Made by a program: the position numbers and the translations under genes
Shown: positions 17,042 to 25,607 of the stretch, one piece after another
How the letters are laid out: the number at the start of each line of letters is the position of its first letter
Numbering within the stretch: the stretch's first letter is position 1
Assembly (NCBI RefSeq): GCF_029028005.1
Contig: NZ_JAOTPO010000002.1
Coordinates: forward strand, 310,001-374,000
Direction of reading: 5' to 3'
Origin: Alkalihalobacterium chitinilyticum
GTDB taxonomy: Bacteria > Bacillota > Bacilli > Bacillales > Bacillaceae_F
Length of the DNA: 64,000 nt
Notes under the pieces: generated by a model
Told to the model about the DNA's origin: nothing
Database searches by the model: none
The model's input: only the letters and a program-made list of their open reading frames with translations

Positions 17042-17494
17042 CTAAAACCTAAACCCGTATCGTTTTGAAATAATGTCATAAAAGCCTAAAGAATTATATA
17101 AAGCCTTGGTTGCTTCATTATTAATTCCTGTTTCTAACTCAATTCCTTTAATATCTTCATTTTCTGACCAATAAATGATTTTGAGCAGGAGCTTTTTGGC
17201 AATTCCGCGATTTCTGTATTCCTTATGAACATATAAGTCGTTTAACCATATATAATGGCCGCCTTTTGTAATACTAATTCCAATATTAAAAAATGCAGCA
17301 CCGATAATTGCCCCCTCCAATTCTGCTACAAAAATATGTGCAGAAGAACCTTCTTGGAGAGCAAGATTAATAGCCTCTAAAAGTAGATCATAAGCATCCT
17401 CTTTACCCAAAGTCTCCATTTGTCCCATTAGAAGATCGGCGATACGAATGCGTAAAGATTGATCTGCATCTGTTGGAACTTCAAAAATTTTCAT
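17042..17494 (-). CDS. GNAT-family N-acetyltransferase
   Basis: A 150-residue acetyltransferase of the GNAT fold. The acetyl-CoA pyrophosphate loop Y-R-N-R-G-I-A-K-K-L-L lies near residue 95, preceded by a W-L-N-D-L-Y-V strand, and N-x-x-A-x-x-L-Y-x-x-x-G-F-Y lies near 127-141. The substrate is unknown; related small GNATs act on polyamines, amino acids or protein N-termini. GGGGGACTAGGG precedes ATG. Single-gene unit. Confidence 0.88.
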   Translation of the reverse strand: MKIFEVPTDADQSLRIRIADLLMGQMETLGKEDAYDLLLEAINLALQEGSSAHIFVAELEGAIIGAAFFNIGISITKGGHYIWLNDLYVHKEYRNRGIAKKLLLKIIYWSENEDIKGIELETGINNEATKALYNSLGFYDIISKRYGFRF

Positions 17495-17770
17495 AAACCC
17501 TAGTCCCCCTATTCAAGACAAGTATATTCAATACTAGTCTATAAATTACTACTAGTTCACATCTTTTAAACGATTCTCCATTTAATAGATTAACATAAAA
17601 CTTATAGAGGGGGTAGGGTAATAAGTCGAATCTTGTTAGTTAAAATGGATTTAATTTACATTTAGCTGCTTTAATAATGAAGATGTGATAGTCTGGTGTC
17701 ATTTTACCCAGAAAATGATCTAAACAGTATTGAGATGTGGAAGTGAAAAGTTGTTTATCATTATAATATG
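17495..17770. other. Non-coding stretch, nothing identified
   Basis: AT-rich sequence between two minus-strand units, about 330 bases without a gene when the adjacent terminator is counted. A GGGGGTAGGG tract resembles a ribosome binding site but leads only to a 10-codon frame. It presumably contains the GNAT promoter. Confidence 0.5.
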
Positions 17771-17815
17771 AAAAAACCTCACTTATATCAGGGGAAACCA
17801 AGATTAAGTGAGGTT
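17771..17815 (-). terminator. Intrinsic terminator of the yitU operon
   Basis: AACCTCACTTA (17775-17785) pairs with TAAGTGAGGTT (17805-17815) over 11 bases; on the minus strand it is followed by six T. It lies just after the 73-residue gene. Confidence 0.88.
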
Positions 17816-17826
17816 CTGACTAGTTT

Positions 17827-18048
17827 TTACTGATATTCATTATCAATTTGGTTAAGTGACTGTTGAATTTCTTCTAATTGCTCTTTTTGAGCTGTCGTTG
17901 AATTGGCAAAAGCTGAGAGTAAATTATTTCTAGCTTTTTCAACCTGAATTTGAGCAGCTTGCATTTCTTCTGGTGTAACAGCGTGCTGCGTCATTTGCTC
18001 GGCTAATTCAACAGCAGTTCTAGCTTCTTGTAACAGTTGATTACTCAT
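17827..18048 (-). CDS. Small helical protein, DUF3813-like
   Basis: A 73-residue, Gln/Ala-rich, fully helical protein. Its centre (V-E-K-A-R-N-N-L-L-S-A-F-A-N-S-T) resembles, from memory, the Bacillus DUF3813 family of small proteins. It overlaps the preceding 47-residue gene by 8 bases and is the last gene of the yitU unit, ending in a strong terminator. Function unknown; no membrane or signal segment. Confidence 0.72.
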   Translation of the reverse strand: MSNQLLQEARTAVELAEQMTQHAVTPEEMQAAQIQVEKARNNLLSAFANSTTAQKEQLEEIQQSLNQIDNEYQ

Positions 18049-18184
18049 CGCAGTCCCTGCCTGTGTTACGATTTGTTTTTTCAGCCTCAGCCATTGTTGT
18101 TACGTTATTGTAGCGTTCATTATTCGGTTGAACAGCATCTTTGCCTTGTTGAATTTCGCGCTTTGATCGTGATCGTTTACTCAT
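18041..18184 (-). CDS. Small hydrophilic protein, unknown
   Basis: A 47-residue, highly charged protein beginning MSKRSRSKREIQQG. ATG 18184 has AAAAGGAG 8 bases upstream, so the longer upstream frame is rejected. It overlaps the next gene by 8 bases and follows yitU by 78 bases. The Arg/Lys/Gln/Asn-rich composition is like that of small spore-associated proteins, but no family is recognised. Confidence 0.68.
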   Translation of the reverse strand: MSKRSRSKREIQQGKDAVQPNNERYNNVTTMAEAEKTNRNTGRDCDE

Positions 18185-18262
18185 GTGTGTTTGCTCCTTT
18201 TTAAAAGATTGAAGAGAGAAATACTTCTCACGCAATCATATTTTTTCCGAGGAGCACGCGTC

Positions 18263-19081
18263 TTATGTAGTTTTAAGGTTAAGCTTTTCTTCCAGATAGA
18301 TGGCGATACCATCTTCTTCATTACTTAACGTAATTTCGTTTGCAATCGATTTTAATTGAGATATGCCGTTTTTCATCGCAACACCGGTGCCAGCAAATTC
18401 AATCATCTCAAGGTCATTATCCTCATCACCGAATGCGATAATCCTTTCCTTCGGTATGTGGTAATAATCCGCAATTCGTTTCAGACCAATTGCTTTATTC
18501 ATTCCTGCACGGATAATTTCAATAATGTTCCATGGAGCACCCCAAGATCGCTGATCAACCACTTCCGCATGAGCTTCATCTAATAAATTTCGAAGGTCAT
18601 TAACATGCTCATCTTTCGGATGGACAAGTACAGATGTTGGATCATCTTGAAGGATTTTAAGTAAATTTCCATAATCAACAGGGTTTTGTCCTAATGTAAA
18701 ATTTTCAATAAAAACTTCATCGTAATAACGAAGGTAATAATCATCGATGACTTCTACCATAATATTATTGACCCTGAATGCTTCACACGTTTCAATAATC
18801 GTCTTTGCTGTTTTCACATCTAAGGGAGTATGAAAGTAACCAAACGAATGATCTAAAGGGTGATGAACAAATGCCCCATTAAAATTTACGATTGGTGTTG
18901 TAAGTGCTAATTCATTATAATATTGTACACTCGCCCTGTATGGTCTTCCTGTTGAGATACAGACAATATGTCCTTGAGCTTTCGCTAACTCAATCGTTTG
19001 TTTCGTTCGTTCTGAAATTGTTTTATCGTCCTTTAATAGTGTCCCATCTAGGTCAAGGGCAATTAAATGAGTATTGCTCAT
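18263..19081 (-). CDS. yitU: Cof-type HAD phosphatase (YitU-like)
   Basis: A 272-residue HAD phosphatase of the Cof/IIB subfamily. The nucleophile motif D-L-D-G-T has Asp10 and Asp12, motif II is I-S-T-G-R-P near residue 41, a Lys sits in N-K-A-I-G-L-K near 197, and motif IV G-D-E-D-N-D-L is near 218. The alpha/beta cap lies between motifs II and III. B. subtilis YitU dephosphorylates 5-amino-6-(5-phospho-D-ribitylamino)uracil in riboflavin synthesis, and the genomic position agrees. Related HADs are promiscuous, so the substrate is inferred. AAAGGAGC lies 8 bases before ATG. Confidence 0.88.
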   Translation of the reverse strand: MSNTHLIALDLDGTLLKDDKTISERTKQTIELAKAQGHIVCISTGRPYRASVQYYNELALTTPIVNFNGAFVHHPLDHSFGYFHTPLDVKTAKTIIETCEAFRVNNIMVEVIDDYYLRYYDEVFIENFTLGQNPVDYGNLLKILQDDPTSVLVHPKDEHVNDLRNLLDEAHAEVVDQRSWGAPWNIIEIIRAGMNKAIGLKRIADYYHIPKERIIAFGDEDNDLEMIEFAGTGVAMKNGISQLKSIANEITLSNEEDGIAIYLEEKLNLKTT

Positions 19082-19263
19082 AATATAGCTCCTTTATGTT
19101 CAAAATATTGTTAGAAATTAGCCATCACTTTACAGCTTAGGAAAAGCAGTAAAGTGTGCTATAGTTATTAACGAGAGTATCATATATCTTCTATTTAAAC
19201 TATCTATGGTTATTTTATTCCCTATAATTTAATTTGAAATGCACTCGATAGGAGGAAGGCAAA

Positions 19264-20193
19264 GTGTTACAACAATTATTTACAAACTTTGGTTTTCGTG
19301 CGCTATGGACACCAGAGCTCATCATTATATTAATTTTAGTCGGTTTTCTTTATTTTAGACTTGTCGGCAAATGGAGAAACCGCTTTGTAGGGTCAGAGCC
19401 TGTATCAACCAGCCAAAAAACGTATTTCATCCTTGGTTTGTTTGCTCTTTATCTTGGTTGGGGAAGCCCTTTATATGTTGCTGGCCACTTAATGATTAGC
19501 TTCCATATGGCCCAAATGGTTTTTGCTTACTTTATAGCAGTACCTTTATTTATTTTAGGGATGCCTAAATGGGTTTTTCGTGCCATTATTCAAAAAGCAA
19601 AAGGCACCATCTTTGCAAGAGTAGGGAAGTTATTTTTTAACCCGCTTATTGGCGTGCTATTTTTCAATTTTCTTTTCTCTGTTTATCATTTACCAAACAT
19701 CTTTGATTTCTTAATGAAAAACATCGTTCTTCATAGTGGTTATGAAATGCTGTTGTTTGTTGCTGCAACACTAATGTGGTGGCATATGATTTCACCGATA
19801 CCGAGCAAGGCGCAGCTTTCAGATTTACGCAGAATGGGTTATATCTTTGCTAATGGTATTTTAATTACACCAGCTTGTGCACTAATTATCTTCGCGCCGA
19901 CAGCTATGTATAGTGTATATACCGATCCAAATACATGGGCAACAGTAATGGCGTTTTGTTTACCTGCAGGTGCTGAAATTCCATACAATTTATTTTCGAG
20001 TGGTGCCAATCCATTTTCACCGATTAACCCCAGATCTGATCAGCAGTTAGCAGGGATATTGATGAAAATCATGCAGGAAATTACGTACGGGTTTACACTA
20101 GGTTATGTATTTAAGCAATGGATTAAGAAAGAAAAGCAATCTGAAGGACCTTCAATCAGTGATATTCCAGCTACTCATACGATTAAAAATTAA
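19264..20193 (+). CDS. ctaG: Cytochrome c oxidase assembly factor CtaG
   Basis: A 309-residue membrane protein with about seven hydrophobic segments. Conserved polar patches sit within helices: H near residues 75-83 (A-G-H-L-M-I-S-F-H-M-A-Q-M), W-H-M-I-S-P near 178 and a P-A-C-A-L-I-I segment near 200. This is the caa3_CtaG family, needed for heme/copper-dependent assembly of caa3 oxidase in Bacilli; it is unrelated to the proteobacterial CtaG/Cox11. A very strong GGAGGAAGG site precedes a GTG start. The Sco gene follows 72 bases downstream, consistent with joint oxidase assembly. Confidence 0.9.
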   Translation: MLQQLFTNFGFRALWTPELIIILILVGFLYFRLVGKWRNRFVGSEPVSTSQKTYFILGLFALYLGWGSPLYVAGHLMISFHMAQMVFAYFIAVPLFILGMPKWVFRAIIQKAKGTIFARVGKLFFNPLIGVLFFNFLFSVYHLPNIFDFLMKNIVLHSGYEMLLFVAATLMWWHMISPIPSKAQLSDLRRMGYIFANGILITPACALIIFAPTAMYSVYTDPNTWATVMAFCLPAGAEIPYNLFSSGANPFSPINPRSDQQLAGILMKIMQEITYGFTLGYVFKQWIKKEKQSEGPSISDIPATHTIKN

Positions 20194-20209
20194 TTTATAG
20201 TATTTTGTC

Positions 20210-20244
20210 AATGAGTGGGGAGTAACGTCCTCACTTATTGAAGT
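20210..20244 (+). terminator. Weak hairpin between ctaG and sco
   Basis: AATGAGTGGGGA (20210-20221) can pair with TCCTCACTTATT (20228-20239) with one bulged or mismatched base, followed by GAAGTTTTATT. It may partially terminate ctaG transcripts or set the ratio to sco. Confidence 0.45.
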
Positions 20245-20265
20245 TTTATTATAGGAGTTGTTATT

Positions 20266-20898
20266 ATGAAACGTCATTTTAAACATCTATTTCAACAATG
20301 TAAGATACTCTTACCAGTACTAGCATTTGCTGTTCTCCTGAGTGGGTGTGGTTGGATCTATCACACGGACAAGAAGGATGCCAGTGTTGTAGATCTTACT
20401 CCAGCTGAATTATCAATTATCCCTTTTACAGCTGTGAACCAATCTGAAGAAACGGTCACAAATGAAGATTTACAAGGTACCATGTGGATTGCGAATATGA
20501 TTTTCGTACGCTGCCCGACTGTTTGTAATTTAATGACACCGAATTTTAGAGTCTTGCAATATGCCCTTGAAGAAGAAGGCTTAGACGTAAAGATGGTATC
20601 ATTTACGGTTGATCCTGAATTTGACACCCCTGAACGATTAAACAAGTATGGTGAAAATAATGATGCTGATTTTTCACGCTGGATGTTTTTAACTGGATTT
20701 TCAGAAGAGGAAATTACAGAGATCGCCAAACAATCTTTCCAAACGATCGTTCAGCCATTACCAGACGGTGAGGATATTATGCATGGGACGAGTTTCTATT
20801 TAGTGGATGAAGAAGGAAATGTTATTCGATCGTACGATGGTTTAAAAGCAGACCCAGAACCGATTATCAATGATATAAAACGATACTTACAACAATAA
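20266..20898 (+). CDS. Sco1/SenC-type copper chaperone lipoprotein
   Basis: A 210-residue membrane-anchored thioredoxin-fold protein. The signal peptide ends in lipobox L-S-G-C with Cys28. The copper site is visible as C-P-T-V-C (Cys83, Cys87) and His173 in M-H-G-T-S-F. It delivers copper to the CuA centre of cytochrome c oxidase subunit II on the outer face of the membrane, as B. subtilis Sco (YpmQ) does. Normal length. ATAGGAG precedes ATG. Co-located with ctaG. Confidence 0.93.
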   Translation: MKRHFKHLFQQCKILLPVLAFAVLLSGCGWIYHTDKKDASVVDLTPAELSIIPFTAVNQSEETVTNEDLQGTMWIANMIFVRCPTVCNLMTPNFRVLQYALEEEGLDVKMVSFTVDPEFDTPERLNKYGENNDADFSRWMFLTGFSEEEITEIAKQSFQTIVQPLPDGEDIMHGTSFYLVDEEGNVIRSYDGLKADPEPIINDIKRYLQQ

Positions 20899-20986
20899 TT
20901 TACAAGGGCATTGACGGCTCAAATTCTAAACGCTACCTTATAAACTATTAACTTGCTATCATTAAGAGATTTATATTTATTAAAAG

Positions 20987-21017
20987 AACGTGTAGAGAAT
21001 TTCTACACGTTTTTTTG
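20987..21017 (+). terminator. Intrinsic terminator
   Basis: AACGTGTAGA (20987-20996) pairs with TCTACACGTT (21002-21011), followed by seven or more T. It ends the ctaG-sco unit. Confidence 0.9.
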
Positions 21018-21051
21018 TGCTTCTGTATAAATTATGAAAAAGAATAGAAGT

Positions 21052-21098
21052 GTATGATGATAAATCGGCAAGAAATGTCCGAGTTCATCATACTTTTT
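21052..21098 (+). terminator. Second terminator-like hairpin before argC
   Basis: GTATGATGA (21052-21060) pairs with TCATCATAC (21085-21093), with an inner TCGG/CCGA helix, followed by five T. It lies upstream of the arg promoter, so it probably insulates the operon from read-through. Confidence 0.75.
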
Positions 21099-21160
21099 GT
21101 TGTTAGTATAGGATAAATAAAAACAAGTGTAAGAAAATTCAACTAAAAATAAAAATACAG

Positions 21161-21189
21161 TTGCATTTATTTTTATTCATAATTATAAT
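21161..21189 (+). promoter_or_regulatory. arg operon promoter with overlapping ARG box
   Basis: -35 TTGCAT (21161-21166), 17-base spacer, -10 TATAAT (21184-21189). Within it, 21162-21179 read on the minus strand is TGAATAAAAATAAATGCA, a good match to the Bacillus ARG box (TGAATAAAAATNCA type). AhrC/ArgR bound there would cover the -35 and spacer and repress with arginine. Confidence 0.8.
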
Positions 21190-21257
21190 AATACACAACG
21201 TGAAGAATATGGAATTGGTTGAAAATTTTTAAACAATTTTTTGGAGGAGGAGAACCA

Positions 21258-22298
21258 ATGAAAGCAGCAATTATCGGAGCAACAGGTTACGGCGGAGCAG
21301 ATCTAATCCGGCTATTACATAATCATCCAGAGGTTGAGTTACGTTCTGTTCACTCTTCCTCACAACAAGGAATTAAGATAAGTGAAAGTTACCCGCATCT
21401 GCAAGGCATCACAGATTTAGTTTTACAAGACATTGACCCGTTACTAATTAAACAGCAGGCAGACGTTGTATTTTTATCTACACCACCAGGAGTATCAAGG
21501 GACATTTCCGGTCAACTGTTAGAGGCGGGGCTGAAAGTCATTGATTTATCTGGCGATCTAAGGTTAGTCGATGGAAAAGTCTACGAACAATGGTATGGAA
21601 TTGATGCGGCAAATGCTAGTCTACTAGAAAAAGCAGTATATGGTTTACCAGAATGGGAAAAAGAAAAGATACAATCAGCTGAATTAATATCCAATCCAGG
21701 GTGTTATCCAACAGCAACACTACTAGGGTTATTACCACTTGTGAAAAATGATTTAATTGATAATAAAAGCATTATCATTGATGCTAAGTCAGCAGTCTCA
21801 GGTGCAGGCAGGTCACCTTCACCGGTTACTCACTTTAGTGAAATGAATGATAATTTTAAAATATACAAAGTCAATCAACATAAACATATCCCTGAAATTG
21901 AGCAAGGATTAAATGTTTATGGAAGTGAGGTTCCGTTTGTTACATTTAGTACACATCTTGTACCAATGACAAGAGGGATCATGTCTACTATTTATATGAA
22001 TAGTGCGAACAGCCAATTAACCGAAAAAGAGCTGCGCGACCTCTTTGAAGAAACCTATAAGAATGCACCGTTTGTCAGAGTTAGAAAAACAGGGGAATAC
22101 CCATCGACAAAAGAAGTATACGGTACTAATTACTGTGATATTGGTGTGACATATGATGACCGAACGGGGAGAATAACGGTTGTTTCAGTCATTGATAATT
22201 TAATGAAAGGCGCGGCAGGTCAGGCAATTCAAAACTTAAATATAATGAACGGATTTGAGGAGACTTCAGGATTAAACTATATCCCGACATACCCTTAA
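21258..22298 (+). CDS. argC: N-acetyl-gamma-glutamyl-phosphate reductase
   Basis: 346 residues. It reduces N-acetylglutamyl phosphate to the semialdehyde in ornithine synthesis. The N-terminal NADP Rossmann motif G-A-T-G-Y-G-G lies at residues 7-13. The catalytic Cys149 sits in S-N-P-G-C-Y-P-T, and a K-H-I-P-E-I-E-Q segment lies near 212. Cytosolic; normal length. GGAGGAGG lies just before ATG 21258; the longer frame from TTG 21219 runs through that binding site. First gene of the arg operon. Confidence 0.97.
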   Translation: MKAAIIGATGYGGADLIRLLHNHPEVELRSVHSSSQQGIKISESYPHLQGITDLVLQDIDPLLIKQQADVVFLSTPPGVSRDISGQLLEAGLKVIDLSGDLRLVDGKVYEQWYGIDAANASLLEKAVYGLPEWEKEKIQSAELISNPGCYPTATLLGLLPLVKNDLIDNKSIIIDAKSAVSGAGRSPSPVTHFSEMNDNFKIYKVNQHKHIPEIEQGLNVYGSEVPFVTFSTHLVPMTRGIMSTIYMNSANSQLTEKELRDLFEETYKNAPFVRVRKTGEYPSTKEVYGTNYCDIGVTYDDRTGRITVVSVIDNLMKGAAGQAIQNLNIMNGFEETSGLNYIPTYP

Positions 22299-22329
22299 GC
22301 CATTGGAATAACGAGAGGTGGATTACAGA

Positions 22330-23565
22330 ATGAATACGTTAAGTAATAAAGTGGAAACAGTGACTGCAGTTGACGGTGGAACAGTTATTACACCAAAAGG
22401 ATTTTCAGCAGCAGGAGTGTATACAGCTGTTAAAAAGAGACGACTCGATTTAGGAGCAATCATTTGTGAAGTACCTGCTAGCAGTGCAGCTGTTTATACA
22501 TTAAATAAAGTTCAAGCAGCGCCATTAAAAGTAACAAAAGAAAGCATTGCCACTGAAGGAAAGCTTAGAGCTGTAATTGTAAATAGCGGAAATGCGAATG
22601 CCTGTACAGGAAAAAAAGGGTTGGAAGACGCATACGAAATGCGTCAACTTGGAGCAGAGAAGTTTTCAATACCTGTTCATCAGGTAGCCGTCACTTCAAC
22701 TGGAGTGATTGGCGAATTTTTACAGATGGATAAGATTAGAAAAGGGATAGCAGAACTAGAGCCTGAAGCATCATTTGAGGGTGCGAATCGTTTTAATGAG
22801 GCTATTTTAACAACAGATACCGTAAAGAAACATGCGTGTTATAAGACGCTTGTCGATGGGAAGGAAATTACGATTGGCGGCGTGGCAAAAGGGTCCGGAA
22901 TGATCCATCCGAATATGGCGACAATGCTTGGTTTTGTAACAACAGATGCAAACATTGAACCAAAAGATTTACAAAAAGCATTATCGTATGTTACAGACAA
23001 AACGTTTAATCGAATTACTGTTGATGGAGATACGTCAACAAATGATATGGTCGTTGTTATGGCTAGCGGCTTAGCGAATAACGATCCGTTGACTGAAGAG
23101 CACCCAAATTGGTCAGATTTTCTCACAGCACTAGAGAAGACGTGTGAAGGATTATCGAAAAAGATTGCTCGTGATGGTGAAGGCGCAACGAAATTAATTG
23201 AAGTTGAAGTGAAGGGTGCTAAAAGTGACGAGGAAGCGGGGAAGGTTGCAAAGCAAATCGTAGGGTCCGACTTAGTCAAGTCAGCTATCTTCGGAACGGA
23301 TGCAAACTGGGGACGTATTATTTGTGCAATAGGTTACAGTGGTGCTGACATTGATCCAGAAACAATAGATATTGCGTTAGGGCCGATTGAAACATTGAAG
23401 ATGAGTCAACCAGTTTCGTTTTCTGAAGAGGAAGCAACGGCTTACTTAAACAATGAACATATTATTATAAAAGTAGATTTACATGTCGGCGATGGTTTTG
23501 GTAAAGCTTGGGGTTGTGATTTAACGTATGATTACGTCAGAATAAATGCAGGTTATCGTACGTAA
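22330..23565 (+). CDS. argJ: Bifunctional glutamate N-acetyltransferase / amino-acid acetyltransferase
   Basis: 411 residues. It transfers the acetyl group from N-acetylornithine to glutamate, and in the bifunctional form also uses acetyl-CoA. The self-cleavage site is visible: K-G-S-G-M-I-H-P-N-M-A-T-M-L with Thr198, which becomes the N-terminal nucleophile of the beta chain. No separate argA/argE is seen here, in line with the acetyl cycle. ATG 22330 follows GAGGTGG at good spacing; the frame itself opens earlier at 22318. Confidence 0.96.
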   Translation: MNTLSNKVETVTAVDGGTVITPKGFSAAGVYTAVKKRRLDLGAIICEVPASSAAVYTLNKVQAAPLKVTKESIATEGKLRAVIVNSGNANACTGKKGLEDAYEMRQLGAEKFSIPVHQVAVTSTGVIGEFLQMDKIRKGIAELEPEASFEGANRFNEAILTTDTVKKHACYKTLVDGKEITIGGVAKGSGMIHPNMATMLGFVTTDANIEPKDLQKALSYVTDKTFNRITVDGDTSTNDMVVVMASGLANNDPLTEEHPNWSDFLTALEKTCEGLSKKIARDGEGATKLIEVEVKGAKSDEEAGKVAKQIVGSDLVKSAIFGTDANWGRIICAIGYSGADIDPETIDIALGPIETLKMSQPVSFSEEEATAYLNNEHIIIKVDLHVGDGFGKAWGCDLTYDYVRINAGYRT

Positions 23566-23588
23566 GCGATAACGATGAGGGGAGAACT

Positions 23589-24368
23589 ATGAAAGAGATT
23601 GTCGTTGTTAAATGTGGAGGTAGTACAATCGGGGAACTTTCAGATGAGTTTTTTCTTAGTATTAAATCTTTAAAAGATGCAGGAAAAGCACCAGTGATCG
23701 TCCATGGAGGTGGCCCTGAGATTAATAAGCTATTAACAGTAATGAAAATAGAAAGTGAATTTATTAACGGTTTACGCAAAACAACAAAAGATGTTTTAGA
23801 TACGGCAGAGATGGTTCTTTGCGGAAAAGTTAACAAAAATTTAGTGGTTAAATTACAAGCTGCTGGATTAAACAGTATTGGATTATCAGGATGTGACGGG
23901 AAGTTAATGACAGCTGCACCAATTGATAAAGAAAAGCTTGGATTTGTCGGAGAACCTGTCTCAATAAATAAGGGAATGCTTGAACAGCTTATCGAAAACG
24001 ACTTAGTTCCTGTTATCGCACCGATAGGAATAGGAGAAGACGGAGAACGTTACAACATTAATGCCGATACTGCGGCTGGAGTGATTGCAGACGCTTTAAA
24101 TGCCAAACAGCTGTTGTTTGTAACCGATGTGCCTGGTATTTTAAAAAATGGAACTTTACTTGAACAAGTGACAACAGAAGAGGTTGAGCATTTAATTGAG
24201 ACTGGGACGATCTACGGTGGCATGATTCCGAAAGTGAAAGCAGCCATAAAAAGTCTGCAAGGAAAGATTGAAGCGGTGATGATTGTCAATGGAAAAGGAA
24301 CTTCATTAACGAAGCACGGCTCAATCGTTGGGACGAAAGTTATTAAAGAAAAGGTGGCTTTAACATGA
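23589..24368 (+). CDS. argB: Acetylglutamate kinase
   Basis: 259 residues of the amino-acid-kinase fold. It phosphorylates N-acetylglutamate. Motifs: V-V-K-C-G-G-S near residues 5-11 (phosphate binding), V-H-G-G-G-P-E-I near 38-45 and Y-N-I-N-A-D-T-A-A near 156-164. The length fits the arginine-insensitive short form, which lacks the N-terminal helix of feedback-inhibited enzymes. GAGGGGAG precedes ATG. The stop overlaps the argD start by 4 bases. Confidence 0.96.
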   Translation: MKEIVVVKCGGSTIGELSDEFFLSIKSLKDAGKAPVIVHGGGPEINKLLTVMKIESEFINGLRKTTKDVLDTAEMVLCGKVNKNLVVKLQAAGLNSIGLSGCDGKLMTAAPIDKEKLGFVGEPVSINKGMLEQLIENDLVPVIAPIGIGEDGERYNINADTAAGVIADALNAKQLLFVTDVPGILKNGTLLEQVTTEEVEHLIETGTIYGGMIPKVKAAIKSLQGKIEAVMIVNGKGTSLTKHGSIVGTKVIKEKVALT

Positions 24369-25498
24369 GTTCTATTTTTCCAACGTACGCTAGATGGGAT
24401 GTAACTGTCCAAAAAGCAGAAGGTGCAATATTAATTGATACGAACGAAAAAGAATATTTAGATTTTACCTCTGGAATTGGTGTATGTAATTTAGGTCATA
24501 ACCATCCAGTCGTTCATCAAAAAGTAAAAGAACAGTTAGATCAAGTGTGGCACGTTTCTAATTTATTTCATATACCTACTCAAGAGCAAGCAGCACAAAT
24601 GCTAACGGAACACTCTTGCGGCGATTATGTTTTTTTCTGTAATAGCGGGGCTGAAGGAAATGAAGGAGCGATCAAACTCGCTAGAAAATATACAGGAAAG
24701 TGGAAGATCATATCTTTTAAACAGTCTTTTCACGGACGTACATTCGGATCGATGTCTGCAACAGGACAAGAAAAAATCCATGAAGGTTATGGACCGTTAC
24801 TTCCGCAGTTTGAATATGCCGTATTCAATGACATTGGATCAGTTAAAAGTTTAATAGATGACAAAGTGGCTGCCGTTATGATTGAAGTCATTCAAGGAGA
24901 AGGTGGAGTTCACCCTGCAGATCCACAATTTATGGCAGAACTTCAACAGCTTTGCATAGATCATGACCTATTATTGATTGTGGATGAAGTACAGACAGGT
25001 ATCGGAAGAACGGGGAAAGCGTTCGCTTATGAGCACTATAATCTTTCACCGGATATTATCGTTTCAGCGAAAGGACTAGGAAACGGTTTTCCAATCGGTG
25101 CAGTTATCGGAAAAGAAAAACTAAAGGAAGCTTTTGGACCAGGAAGCCACGGGTCAACCTACGGTGGGAATCCATTAGCAACTGCAGCAGCGTGTGCGGT
25201 TATGTCACAAGTGTTCCAACCGGAATTTCTTCAGGAAGTAGAATTAAAAGGCAACTATTTTAAAAAATTATTAAATGAAAAATTAACCTCTTCTAATTTT
25301 GTTAAAGAAATTAAAGGTAAAGGATTAATGATTGGTATTGAATGTGACGGTGAAGTCGGAACGTTGATAACAAAGATGCGTGAAAAGGGATTTCTTGCAC
25401 TAAGTGCTGGTCCAACTGTTATCCGGTTATTACCGCCGTTAACAGTGACGAATGAGCAACTAGAACAAGCAGCAACAGTTCTAGCTGAAGTGTTATAA
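24365..25498 (+). CDS. argD: Acetylornithine aminotransferase
   Basis: 377 residues, PLP-dependent class III aminotransferase. It converts N-acetylglutamate semialdehyde to N-acetylornithine. Lys236 in S-A-K-G-L-G-N-G-F-P-I-G-A is the PLP Schiff-base lysine, with D-E-V-Q-T-G-I-G-R-T-G near 207 and N-S-G-A-E-G-N-E near 92. Translation is coupled to argB through an ATGA overlap. The following 109-base gap contains a second ARG box. Confidence 0.96.
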   Translation: MSSIFPTYARWDVTVQKAEGAILIDTNEKEYLDFTSGIGVCNLGHNHPVVHQKVKEQLDQVWHVSNLFHIPTQEQAAQMLTEHSCGDYVFFCNSGAEGNEGAIKLARKYTGKWKIISFKQSFHGRTFGSMSATGQEKIHEGYGPLLPQFEYAVFNDIGSVKSLIDDKVAAVMIEVIQGEGGVHPADPQFMAELQQLCIDHDLLLIVDEVQTGIGRTGKAFAYEHYNLSPDIIVSAKGLGNGFPIGAVIGKEKLKEAFGPGSHGSTYGGNPLATAAACAVMSQVFQPEFLQEVELKGNYFKKLLNEKLTSSNFVKEIKGKGLMIGIECDGEVGTLITKMREKGFLALSAGPTVIRLLPPLTVTNEQLEQAATVLAEVL

Positions 25499-25542
25499 AG
25501 AAGGACTAGAATTAGAGGGAAATAGAATTTTTTTTACAGATA

Positions 25543-25560
25543 ATTGAATAAAAATACTTT
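25543..25560 (+). promoter_or_regulatory. Second ARG box, before carA
   Basis: ATTGAATAAAAATACTTT matches the ARG-box pattern and lies in the 109-base argD-carA gap, just after TTTACA (25533-25538), a possible -35. I see no good -10 box. AhrC/ArgR binding here could control an internal carA promoter or act with the argC site by looping. Confidence 0.6.
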
Positions 25561-25607
25561 AACAGAAATAAATATACGGACATTGAGTGTGCTGAGGAGG
25601 AAAAGGA

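Noticed and set aside
16924-17079. N-terminal extension of the 201-residue protein
   Set aside because: It would cross the GNAT terminator and reads low-complexity Phe-rich sequence; AAAGGAG points to GTG 16923.
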